Shown here: positions 1 through 13,509 of the stretch, piece after piece
How positions within the stretch are numbered: position 1 is the first letter of the stretch
Layout: the number at the start of each line of letters is the position of its first letter
DNA from: Sphaeroforma sirkka
Lineage: Eukaryota > Opisthokonta > Ichthyosporea > Ichthyophonida
Reading direction: 5' to 3'
Assembly: GCA_001586965.3 (NCBI GenBank)
Contig: LUCW03001088.1
Span: 1 to 20,000 of the forward strand
Length of the DNA: 20,000 nt
The notes under the pieces: generated by a model
Databases searched by the model: none
Told to the model about the DNA's origin: nothing
Seen by the model: only the letters and a program-made list of their open reading frames with translations
Translations under genes and position numbers: made by a program

Positions 1-16
1 TTTTTTCTCGCCACAG

Positions 17-1782
17 GGCTATAAAGGCTATGGCTAATCGCTTGCGCGTTGACAACGGGGTCATCGATAAGATTAACGACGATTCCGAAAAGACCGACTT
101 CTATTTCTTTGAGGTATGAGTGTAGTGACTTGTATCGATTTGTTTTCGCAAAGTATGTCAGGAAAGGAATGTGTGGATAACTCAGTCTGTCCCATCACCC
201 AGTAGCCACCAGAATCGTTGGGTATTCGTGTCGCAAATCCACAATTGAAGTTTGAGATTGGTCGACTTCGTACTGTAACTAATGTGGAGATATATCCATG
301 CGCTGGAATGAAATTGCACTACTGTCAACTTATCGCATAGTTCTTAATATGGACCTTCACTTCAGCTGCACGATGTTGATAAGAATGACAAACTGGACGG
401 GATCGAGTTGACCAACCTTTTTAGAAATTTAGACCAGGTATGGACTCTAATGCAGTATGCGATTAGTACATATACATTTTTATATGTGGCAATACGAGAA
501 TTTATAATATAGCCGCAAAAAAAATCTCTTGCTCTAGTTATACTCGGCATCAGATGTATAAAGTTTCGAAAGAATGTAAGCTGACTTTTGCTGTCTCCCA
601 CAAAGTCATTCCGTTGCCAGCATGCCACGGGCAATCTGTTAGACTGTGACTGATCAGGCATGCTACGTAGCTTACTATAAAGGGCACAAGTTTTTGATAC
701 GTCATCCAGGAGACATAAACGCGAGCAACATGTCCGTTCATTGTTTGTCACGGATATGGGGTGCTTCTAATCTGTGCGCGCTAAACAGGGTACTGTTTGA
801 AAAGATAATCATACGACTTAGTTTGGCCAGATCTTCTTAGCTCGACTTTGATTTCTAAAGGCATTCATGTAACTTCGTGGTTCTTTATAGGTTGCTCTGA
901 CCAAATTGTGTTAATTCATCTTTACTGTACACAGAGCGCCGATTTGGCCGCCTTGATTTCCCGGGTAGACGACAGCTTGAGAGAAGACGATGTCGACAAC
1001 GATGGGTAAGTAGTTAATTGCTGTAATTGTTAATCGCAGAATGTTATAGGTAATGTTTGCTAGCGACAATGATAGGTCTTTATGAATAGGTGCTGCTCGG
1101 TAGCGAATGATGAGTTAGTATTTATATGTCGTGATTTTCCATTGGAGAATGTTATAGGTGTCGTTTACTAGCGACAATGATGGGTCTTAAACATCTTGAT
1201 TGCTCGTTGCAGAATCTTATAGAATAGGTGCTACTCGGTAGCGAATGATAAGTTAGTATTTAAATGTCGTGATTTTTTCATTGGAGAATGTTATAGGTGT
1301 TGTTTACTAGCGACAATGATGGGTCTTTAATATCGTGATTGCTCGTAGTAGAATCTTTTTGAATAGGCGCTGTTTGATAGCGAATGTGTGAGTTGGTATG
1401 CAAATATCAAGTTCTTTTATCGTATTATTGAATAGGTGGTGGCTGGTAGCGACAATGAAGGATTAGAAGTTGAACATCTTGGCTGTCAGTCTTATAATGT
1501 TCCTGAATAGGTGGTGTTTGGTATCGATAATTATCGGTTGTTATTTGAATATCGAGATTGTATATCGTAGTGTGCTGTTGAAGAGGTGCAGTTTGGAGAT
1601 AGTGTGCATCTACAATGTCGACTTTGATTTTATCTCCGTGAGAAGGTGGGTATACTGCAATATTATACTCAAATCGAAGAGACGTAGATATATTGAAAAC
1701 TTCTTTACATCCATTTCATCGTAGGTATGTGGACTGGGCTGAATTTGAATCAAATCTACGGAAGCAGGATGAAGCTAGTTAA
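17..1782 (+). CDS. MCFD2: MCFD2-like EF-hand protein, 3' part (four exons)
   Basis: Seen: four exons at 17-113, 366-437, 935-1005 and 1725-1782 join in one frame with GT-AG borders (introns of 252, 497 and 719 bases) and stop at TAA 1780-1782. The first begins after a pyrimidine-rich acceptor ending at 16, one base into a split codon, so the start codon and any signal peptide lie upstream of the window. Exon 2 carries a canonical EF-hand loop (DVDKNDKLDGIE), and exons 3-4 carry another (DVDNDGYVDWAE) split by an intron. The helix before loop 1 (FYFFELHD) and the stretch before loop 2 (LISRVDDSLREDD) resemble human MCFD2 (YFKMHD; LINIIDGVLRDDD), as does the short tail after loop 2. Known: MCFD2 is a soluble calcium-binding partner of the lectin LMAN1/ERGIC-53 in ER-to-Golgi export of glycoproteins. 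Inference: same role here. A generic two-EF-hand protein is the alternative, because the diagnostic N-terminus is missing. Confidence 0.75.
1044..1620 (+). repeat. 69-70 bp minisatellite in the last intron of the MCFD2-like gene
   Basis: About nine degenerate copies share a core like GAATAGGTGCTG..GGTAGCGA. Successive TAGCGA-type cores begin near 1061, 1101, 1169, 1239, 1308, 1378, 1447, 1522 and 1600, so most spacings are 68-70 bases, with a short first and longer last spacings. In the middle, two unit types alternate, one reading TAGCGAATGA (1101, 1239, 1378) and the other TAGCGACAATGA (1061, 1169, 1308, 1447). This implies a higher-order period of about 139 bases. The copies decay towards the 3' end of the intron. 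Confidence 0.85.
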
Positions 1783-2510
1783 ATTAACAGAGAGTAAAAT
1801 ATAAGGACATAGAAGCCAAACCACTGTAGCCAGAACTTTTTTGTATATTAATTGCGGATATGCACAATAGGAAACGATGGCACGAGAAGTCGATGTTCTA
1901 TCACTTAATCGCTTTGGAATTTGAGGCAGACTTACTACTCTAAATCATTACTTCGTTTACCATTTGTCGGGATAGCAACGAGATGCCTCGAGAGGAGTAT
2001 CATCACATCATACCTTCAATAATAGTCAATAGTGTGGACTTCCTGAGAGATTTGCATCAATACTCATAGCCTTCTAAATACTAAATAGACATTAGAAAGC
2101 TATGCAATACTCTAGTATCCATATAATATGAAAGAGCAATACGGAAAGGAACCATCGTTTTTTTGAATTTTACTACATATTGGTTTTCTAAATATTCAAA
2201 ACCCAAAACGCAAAAAACAATAATAATTTTTTATAAATAAAAAATCAAACACTATAAAGCACTTGTGCTGAAGTTGTTGCAGATCTATGTAAATATGATT
2301 TATAAAAAAATTACATAAATAGTGCAGTGCACACCCAATTGCAAAACGAGTACCAAAACCCTACACCCAATGACTCGCATCTTATATATTTATTTATGTA
2401 TGCATACATATGTACTTTACATGTACATAAGTACATACAGTGCATATCCACACTTACACACATACATTACATATTCATTCTTACACGTAGAATAACATCA
2501 ACTAGGAGCG
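1783..2510. other. Intergenic region between the MCFD2-like gene and MMAB
   Basis: AT-rich DNA with no supported coding frame. It must hold the 3' untranslated region of the first gene and the promoter of MMAB, which are in tandem. An AATAAA at 2236-2241 is present but lies about 450 bases past the stop codon, so its use is uncertain. A loose CATA/TACA-rich stretch runs from about 2398 to 2470. No clear core promoter element was found. Confidence 0.6.
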
Positions 2511-5748
<3,238 letters not shown>

Positions 5749-6446
5749 CGATTTTCGACTATAGGAAGTCACAACAAGTTTGGAGAGTTAAAAATTCGAG
5801 CAGGTGTACAACTATTCCGAGTATGTGTTAGCCTGACATTGCCTACATTTTTATTTTAACATAGCTCACGACAAGAATATATTTAGGATTGGAAGTCGAA
5901 TCGGAGTGAGCGCGGCCAGTCTGGTGTCAAACTTTTAAAGCTTGCGACTTCAGACATATCATGAATTAATAATAAAACATGGGTTTCCCCTCAATCGGGA
6001 TGCAATTACGGGAGTCTCGTGCAGTATGATAGTTGGTGTAGGGTATGTAGAACCGGATGACGAGTAGTTAATTGATCGCTGCGAGTATTCAACTACTTGA
6101 CTTTTGAATTTTGGGTTCTTTTCGAGTTGAGAATACAATATTTCTTCTTAGCAGTCAGTTGTTCGGACTCGTTCCAATCAGGGTGCAGTTTGAACTTTTA
6201 ATTCATTCTTAGATCTTCCTGTATGTACCTAACCAATTAAACAATCTTTTCAGAGATATCCTTCCACCCACCAAACTAACTGAACAATATTTGCAGGTAT
6301 TCTTACACCTACAAGCTCAGTACCATTGACAGATCTTCTCACGCTTGAGACATACCGGGCCATAGGCACGGTGGTCTTTTGGGAGAACTTTCGAAATCTG
6401 ATCTACGCTCAGTACAGACTCTAGTGCAAACCCTCGACTATCTTCA
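5749..6446. other. Convergent 3' region between MMAB and the large minus-strand gene
   Basis: Both genes end here, so it holds two facing 3' untranslated regions. On the minus strand an AATAAA lies at 5855-5850, about 590 bases past that gene's stop; if both signals are used the transcripts overlap. A 40-codon open stretch on the plus strand behind a good acceptor (TTTGCAG ending at 6297), closing with TAG at 6421-6423, is the only coding-like item and has no partner exon that I can identify. Confidence 0.5.
5971..5976 (+). terminator. Candidate MMAB polyadenylation signal
   Basis: AATAAA 223 bases after the MMAB stop codon, with a GT-containing stretch downstream. It is the first canonical hexamer in this position; use by the cell is inferred. 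Confidence 0.45.
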
Positions 6447-9400
6447 TCAATCCTTAATAATAACAATTACTATCAGGACGACTAAAACCAAAATAACAAT
6501 GATCAGAGCCGACACAGCCACCGCTATACTCGCGACTACCATAGGGTTATCTTTCCACGTCGTTGGTGCTTGTATCGCTGCTATTTCCGCATCCCCGTTG
6601 GCGAACCCACTAACTGGCCCTGTAATAGGCCCCATTTGATCCAGTTTTTTCTGGTCCTGGCCGATGGCGCTGGAATTTACAGAGAAGCTTTGTATGCTGT
6701 CATCAATCGGACCCATTCTCGGGTGTTGCTTCCACCCGTCTCTGTACATGTACGGTTGTCTGCACGCATACTCATCCAGGCCGTAGTCGCCCGACCATCT
6801 CCGCCTATCTGGACCCTGTGCATACATGTGCTGTCTGTGCGGATCAAACTCAATAGGTAAACCTCTACGCCTGCACTCTTCGTCATATGCGTACTCGCTC
6901 ATCGGTCGATCGTGCATAAGGTAGCCTGGAGGTCTCATGGGCTGTTCCTGCGCGTAGCCCATGGAATGGTCCGACGGTTGCGGGGATTGGTGCCAGTGCG
7001 GCAGTCTGTGTGGCGGGTAACCCTGCGGCAGTGTATACATCCGTGCTTCAGATACATCGTTCTGTTCATTGTACACGTTCTTCTGCGATTCGAAACCACC
7101 TGCTCTCATAGGCATTTGACCTCGCTCGCCGCTACCGCTACCTGAACTGCATTCCCCTTCACTTCCCGAATGGCTCACATCCAGTGCACTTCCGCCATAC
7201 CCAGCCTGGGCATGATGATGACTGTGTTCAAGCTTACCTTTGTCGTCGTTGTAATTAGCAGCGTGCGGGGTGCTCGGACTGGAGACATCCGGACTCTCGG
7301 GAATGGGCGACGGGCTGCGTTGGTTGTCACGGAACCCAGGCATACACCGCTGTGTTGAGTCGTCAACACTTCCACTGCCACTCCCACGGCTTGTATTCCC
7401 ATCTCTGTCTCGATCCAACGTAGACGACGACGCCTTGCGATCCAAGGTAGTCTGCGAGGTTCGGTCGGTGCCCACCATCACAAAGTTTCCAGCCGCATCG
7501 CGGATATACACCGCATCTGAGTGCATCACAGACCCACCTGAGGGTCTCCGCGTGTTCTGAAACGAGTTTGCCATGGACAGCATGTCTACTCTAGAGTTAG
7601 CCTTGGGGTCCACAACCCAGCCGGTATTCCCATCCTGATCGGCTGCCAACTGCACGACAAAGCTCTTCTGCGACTGCAGGCCGTGGGTGTTGGTGGTTGA
7701 TCTGAAGTTGTAATCCTGTGACCGATTCGCCAGGCTGGCCGTTGTATCCTCGACACTCGGCGTTTTGAGGGCTAGATTCTTGGCCTCGTTTTTGCGCTTG
7801 ACGTGCCTGTAGACGTAGTAGCCCACTACACTGCACACAATAATCATAAATATCGCCACTCCCACGGATATACCGATTATAAGCGTAGTGTCGCTATTAT
7901 CATCCCCGCTGGAACCGTTCGCTTCCGCGCTGCTGACCTCTCCATTGGGTTGGGGCTGGTTGATCGGATTGTCAGGATCAGTAGAAAGCGGCGCTGCGTT
8001 TCTAATTGCGTACTGCAAGATACCTACTTGTAGGAGGGCTGATTTCGGAACGGTATCTACGGCGCTTGAGGCGCCAGTGCTGAGTAAAGTCTGCAACAAG
8101 CGAAGTGTGAAGGTGTGAAGGATTGATGAGACGATGTGGTGTTTCATAATACGCAGCTCAAGATATGACGGCGTATACAATAAGGGACCCTAGCGCAAGT
8201 AAAATAGGAATAGCTGATGGTAATGAGCAATCGGGAAGTTTAGAGTCTATTATTGGGTATAGAATGGACAGGTGCACAATTACAAACGCTAACAGACCTG
8301 TCAAGCGATCAAAGAGGATAATAAATGATACTGAGCACTCAGGATACGATGATGCTATTAGATATTCTGTGCGTAGTAAATGAATCATTGAGACCTCTGG
8401 GTTTGGAGGCTAAGAATTTTGATGTATACATGCATTTTTGGACATGTTCATGGAATTCGTTGACGATCTTTCAAGCTGTTAAATACAATGTGTAGTTCGT
8501 ATCACTGTTTACACATAGTGAGCTCTAATTCGCCGAATGCATATACAGTTCAGTCATGGTAATAGACTTTCATGGACAATGCTCGACAACGTAGAACAGC
8601 ATAGAGGTATAGCAGCCGCTAGCATAGTAATAGCGTATACACCAGATATTAACGACAGCTTCACGCTAAGATGTGCACTCATGCATACTGAACATACACT
8701 CAGTCTAGTCAATACTGCTGCAAATTCCGCAACTTGAACATTCCACGAGACGAAGACTGATAGGTCCATCAAAAGCAACCAGACAAACATGGGGTACAGT
8801 TTACGCTACTGGACACCCGAAAACCATACTCGATGCTACTTGTCAACATTGTCTTAGCATACAGAGCCCCAAACAATACTGTGGGGATGTCATCAATAAT
8901 AACTTGCTGCTGCGTTAGCGTTTTGAGTATATAGACTTTGCATCTACCACGAACTCGTATTCAAACAGTAACAAATCAATAGTCATTTTTAAAATGCAAG
9001 CTGTTTCCAACATACCTTTTCACCACGAACAACTTAACACTTGGACGTGAATCTTTTTTACAAACACACACCCACTAAAACAATATAGAAGGGAGAACAT
9101 ACCTGAAGACTCACACTTCCTGCTTTCACCGATACAATCAGAATCTCCTTCGGCTCGGTGCCTAGTGTGGCGGCCAGATTATTCCTAAATAAGTCACTAT
9201 TGAACGTGGCCACCTCTCCTTCTACTATCAGCTTGACAGGTATAGTCGGTGCCTGATTGGTACCTTCATTAAGTCCCTTAGGTGGCGGGGAAAAGCGGCT
9301 CAACAAGTTCTCTACTGATGGACTGGGACTAGGTTCATTTCTATCTTCTGATTGGCTGGCATCATCTATCGTTTCTCCTACAGGATCATCGAGACCCGCA

Positions 9401-11406
9401 GCCGGTGTCGAGAACGTGGGTGGCTCGTCACTCACATCCTCAGTCACACCATTGGATTCACCAGCCATATCACTTTCGCTCGCCATCTCGCTGTCAAAAA
9501 TGCTCTCCTCAGCCTGGTTGGATGCGTCACCCAGTATATCGCGTGAATTGTCATTGATCAAATCATCGAAGTCCTCCGTCGCGCTCTCATCTGAGCTGAA
9601 CTCGTCGACGGTCTCCTGAGATAGTTCAGTACTACTCGTCTCCGACAAGAACGGCGTGGCTGTAACTGTAGGTGTCGCGCCAAATGGATCGAATACATCG
9701 TCATCCGTCTCACCTACCTGTGAAGGTGTCGCTACGACTGATACTGACGGTGAAATACTAGCAGTTGTCGACGTTGTAGGTATTGCTGTGGGTGAAGGGG
9801 TGACTGGGGCAGTGGGAGAGGTCGTGGGCATTGCAGTGGGTGTTGAGATTGCCGTAGGCGACATTGTGGGTATAGCGGACATGGACTGTGAGGGTCGGGA
9901 AGTGGGTGAGTTTGTACTGGCCGCCGTAGGTGTGGACATCGCTGTAGGGGTGGACATACCCGTAGGTGACTGGGTGGGCATTGCTGTGGGTGAGTTGGTT
10001 GGTAGGGCTGTTGGCGAGAGTGTTGCAGCAGCTGTGGGTGTGGAGAATGCGGTAGGGGTCGATTGCCCAGTAGGAGATGTGGTACTTTTGGCTGTGGGTG
10101 TGGAGAATGCGGTAGGGGTCGATTGCCCAGTAGGAGATGTGGTACTTATGGCTGTGGGTGTGGTTGTGGGTAGACTCGTGGGAGTTGACATGGGAGTGCT
10201 CGTGGCCATTGCCGATGGTGATGGCAAGGTAGATGGGGTGGCCATAGCCGTGGGTGAGGGAATGGCGGAGGGCGACGGTGCTAGGGCGGCCCCAGATGAA
10301 CTGGGGAAAGCCACGTCGTTGATCACACCAGGCAGAGCTGTATGCGGATAAAGAATGAGTTAATATGAGGTTAAATTTGTGTCGAAATATGCAGATTCAG
10401 AAATTTAAGGCATGCGATGGAAAGGTGAGAGGGGAGAGTTTATGACAATGCAGACTATACTTGAGATGCTTCGAAGCCGTCGATCAGAGCAGTATCCTTT
10501 ATTGAATTTGCGTTTAGGTCTTATTTCTGTCTCATTCAGCGGTTCTCTATACCCTACTTTCCCTCGTTCGTAAGAGGAAGAATCTACAGTAGATACACAA
10601 ACTTTATACAAGGCTGACTATTGATATACAGGTGCCACACGCGGTTTTAGCTACAAATCCAAATGATACGGTATTTGAAGCAACAATGGGATACAGAATG
10701 AGTCACCATTTATACACAGTTGCTTCCTAGCAAATCGCACACGGGGGACAGAGCTGCGAGCTCAATAGTGGGTAAAGAGGAAGACTATTTGCAGGTAAAG
10801 GTAGACAACCAACACACACATTGTCAATGAGCGCAGCAGATTAAACATACATACACACGTACCAATGTGGATATTTACTATATTGCAAGCGTATCGATTT
10901 ATACAAGTGAATTAATTTGCGTATGCAACTTCCCAGTTATAAATGAGAAAAGACAAATGTCTTAGACATGTACGTAAGGAAGTAGCTGCACTATAAACTA
11001 CGATCTTTATGTATGACACTTTCAATGTTATTACTCGATTCGCGCGGGCTGTCACAAATCAAGCTCACATACCATCGCACTGTAACCCATCGCCACTAAA
11101 TCCAGCAGCGCACACACATGTGGCAAGAGATTCGTTGTTCTCGGTCAGACCGCTGCTAACACACATAGCGTTTCTTGAACACCCGGTGAGTTCGAGACAT
11201 GTAGGATACGGATAGGACTCGCATTGAACCTCAGAGCTGGGTGCAGCACCACTTGTATACACATTTCGGTTTAGATTGAGCACCATAATCCATTCTGCAC
11301 TAGACTGCTCAACGTCAAATAAGTTCCTTGCCTGTGTGCCAGGAGTAATAAATTCGTTCATCTTGATTATGAGTTACCTAGTATGACTCCAGCTAAAAGA
11401 CGAATT

Positions 11407-11441
<35 letters not shown>

Positions 11442-12758
11442 TCTCAGCTAAGATATGGATTATGTAATATGGCTGTTTATATTTTTTCTAGTTGGTTGCT
11501 AATTCCGTACAGTATACACAATCGGATGGGCGTAAATGCAACTTACTTATTGTGAAGTTTTCACGTTAAAGCACAAAATACACACTCGCGTTACAGACGC
11601 GATAATAGCTCCTAAGCGATAATAGGTTTAGTTTAGTATTTTGAACATTTGTAGATACCTCAAATGTTGCCTTCAGGGAAATTGTCCACGCTCCCACGTC
11701 CGGGAAAAACACCGATGTAAAAGGAGCAATTGAAGTTTCCGAGGGGAATGATTGAATCGTATTGCTATTATCCGATTCTGAGCTCTAATAGTTAAAAAAG
11801 TAGACAAATGTTGGGTACACATATTGAGTCGAGTTTGATATTATGGTTGTCGCTAGAATCACATTTCAAAATGAATGATACATACATGGTGATATTCGGA
11901 AAAAAAAATACACAACAGACGAAAAAAATCCGTCAATCTCAGTAGATTCAAGGTGAGAATCAGACAACTCGCAATTTATACATACCATCAGAAACGGTGA
12001 GCAGTATCCAATGGCGGTGTTGCACATCTGGACTTCGGCATTTACTGAGCCCACAACTTCATGGCCGTTTCGATTGTCAGTAAGCAATTGCCAAACAAAT
12101 TGCATTGGTTCACCCTACATTATGTACATTAATCCTGTTAGTCATGAGGTGCGAGGGGTTGCTTCAGTTGAGACTATCATACACACTGCAATGATGACTA
12201 TTTTTGTAAATTTATTACTCACAAATTGTCCTGCTTTGTCATGTTCTTGAAGCCTTATTCATGCTTGACGCTTGACAACTACACGTCTTTCTGCAAGGAA
12301 TCGCACAATGGTTGAGAAAATATCGCGAAGCCACACATCGATCACACCTGTGAGTAACGTTCTTACCTCATTACTCGCTGGCGGTGGAAGCAATAAGTAG
12401 TTATATTTTGACCAGTCTGGACAAGGGGCAGTCACACCATTTTTCCAGCACGTGGGGCTTTCTACATCTGCAAATCGTGCAAAATCCTAACCACATTAGA
12501 CAAATAGTAACTAACTGACGAAGCTGTGCAGCTTCAAAGTAGCATATAATTGTATCAAATCATGCATATTCATCGAAGGGTGTACAAAGGTACAAATTAG
12601 CGGGAGTTTCCTGTGCTGAATATGTCTTGGATGGTAGTTCGGTCTCGCAATAGTTTACTTTGTTGCAAAACACCATTACCTGTATAGCAAGATGATCCCA
12701 ATTCAGCCAGCACAGAAAGCGTGACCAATACGCTCGCACACACTGAAGAAGGCAACAT
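6447..12758 (-). CDS. Mucin-like membrane protein: EGF, Thr/Ser/Pro stalk, SEA-like module, PPxY tail
   Basis: Seen: seven exons at 12758-12680, 12467-12367, 12114-11986, 11784-11659, 11361-11073, 10337-9103 and 8090-6447, all GT-AG with matching phases (1,0,0,0,1,0), give 1200 codons plus TGA. Order: signal peptide (1 to about 23, core SVLVTLSVLAEL); unrecognised ectodomain (about 24-195; Trp-rich, beta-like, e.g. FFPDVGAWTISLKATF); EGF domain with Cys 200, 206, 212, 227, 229 and 240 ending GFSGDGLQC; Thr/Ser/Pro stalk (about 253-450) in repeats of the type STPTA; acidic linker (about 450-590); SEA-like module (about 607-690) with KAGSVSLQ; helix (about 722-747) followed by RHVKRK; tail of about 420 residues with PPGY at 1040-1043; second hydrophobic segment (1170-1198) ending KD. 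Known: membrane mucins and dystroglycan combine a glycosylated stalk, a self-cleaving SEA-type module and a cytoplasmic tail. Inference: a surface adhesin or receptor. The weakest joins are the 1012-base intron 9102-8091 and the pyrimidine-poor acceptor before 11361. The last exon could instead begin at an ATG inside that intron (8178-8180). Confidence 0.8.
9709..10290 (-). repeat. Coding repeat array of the mucin stalk
   Basis: Degenerate tandem coding repeats on the minus strand, giving short units rich in Thr, Ser, Pro and Ala such as SPTAMPT, STPTAMS and SPTGQSTPTAFS. Every unit has several potential O-glycosylation sites and the region has no cysteine. On the plus strand the same bases give a Gly/Val-rich open frame (9656-10351), a by-product of the repeat. 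Confidence 0.9.
10031..10150 (-). repeat. 60-bp tandem duplication, 59/60 identical
   Basis: Units 10031-10090 and 10091-10150 differ only at 10088 versus 10148 (T versus A), and about 13 bases of a third copy follow from 10151. In the protein this is a 20-residue repeat with a single Lys/Ile difference. It is in frame and lies within the stalk array, so it is a recent length change in the stalk. Confidence 0.95.
11409..11439. repeat. (TA)n microsatellite in an intron of the mucin-like gene
   Basis: A short pure TA run, about 15 units, inside the intron between exons 4 and 5 of the minus-strand gene, some 50 bases upstream (in gene sense) of the exon 5 acceptor. Confidence 0.9.
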
Positions 12759-12799
12759 GGTTTATATTTGGTTGTTTTTTACTAACGGCACAAATGTAT

Positions 12800-12821
12800 T
12801 TCAATTTGATTTCAATTTGAT
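12800..12821 (-). promoter_or_regulatory. Two perfect 11-bp direct repeats upstream of the mucin-like gene
   Basis: TTCAATTTGAT occurs twice without a gap at 12800-12810 and 12811-12821, about 42-63 bases before the start codon at 12758. The position fits the promoter or 5' untranslated region. Whether any factor binds is unknown, and chance in AT-rich DNA is the alternative. Confidence 0.3.
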
Positions 12822-13316
12822 CTTAGTTCACTGCTTCGCCACACAGTGTACAACCCTGTGGCAATTGCAATTCATTTAAGCAGATAGTTTGTTTATTTGG
12901 TTGTTGCTGCTAGCGTCGTCGTATATTTGTATTGTTTTACAATTAAAAAAAATGACACACCAGATTTCAGATTTGTAAAGCTGTGTTGCGATAACATTCC
13001 CACAAAACGAATCATGCCATATGGTAGTGTAATGGTCTTCAAAGAAATACAGCTTGTAAATACCGGTGGTTTCATAATCCGGTTGTACTTCTTCTACAGC
13101 AAATTCTTTTGCACGGGAATGTATGAGTATGTACATATGTACAATAACATAGCCTTCGGAAGTTCTGTTCAAGTAGGCTATGGAAATAATGCTATAAAAT
13201 AAAAATACAAATGATAGCGTCCTAAGAAGGATTTTTTTTTTGAATGTTTGGTTTGCGTTTTATTAAAAAAAGGAAACAAAAAGAAAAACAAAAATGGCAA
13301 CGCGTCCCAATATTTT

Positions 13317-13509
13317 ACTGTAAATATAGTAAAAAATCCTCTCAGGGCCCAGGACCCCTGGCCCCAGTTGCCAGCAGCCTTTCCCAGCGGCTCACTCTCA
13401 GAGGACCAACCACCACACAAGAGGTGACCTCAGCGGCTCAGCCCGGGCAAGAGTCCGCAAGGCGCAGGACCCACGACAGTCCCACGTCCCACTGCAAATA
13501 TACTAAAAT
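13317..13509 (+). repeat. Imperfect direct repeat flanking a GC-rich block
   Basis: ACTGTAAATATAGTAAAA at 13317-13334 recurs as ACTGCAAATATACTAAAA at 13491-13508 (16 of 18 matching). Both are preceded by a nearby GTCCC. They bracket about 155 bases of GC-rich DNA that stands out from its AT-rich surroundings. Confidence 0.5.

Noticed and set aside
8091-8180. Start of the last mucin-gene exon at the ATG 8178-8180 as a separate gene
   Set aside because: The 30 residues before the acceptor look like intron, and a TTGTTGCAG acceptor at 8091-8099 restores the strand begun in the previous exon in the right phase. Kept only as an alternative.
9656-10351. 231-codon plus-strand frame rich in Val, Gly, Ala
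   Set aside because: It is the exact antisense of the Thr/Ser/Pro stalk, and the lack of stops follows from the repeat. The minus-strand frame has splice sites, phases and flanking domains; this one has none.
12876-13202. Overlapping frames of about 100 codons on both strands
   Set aside because: Neither shows a family, a good splice context or coding-like composition, and they lie just upstream of the mucin-like gene's start.
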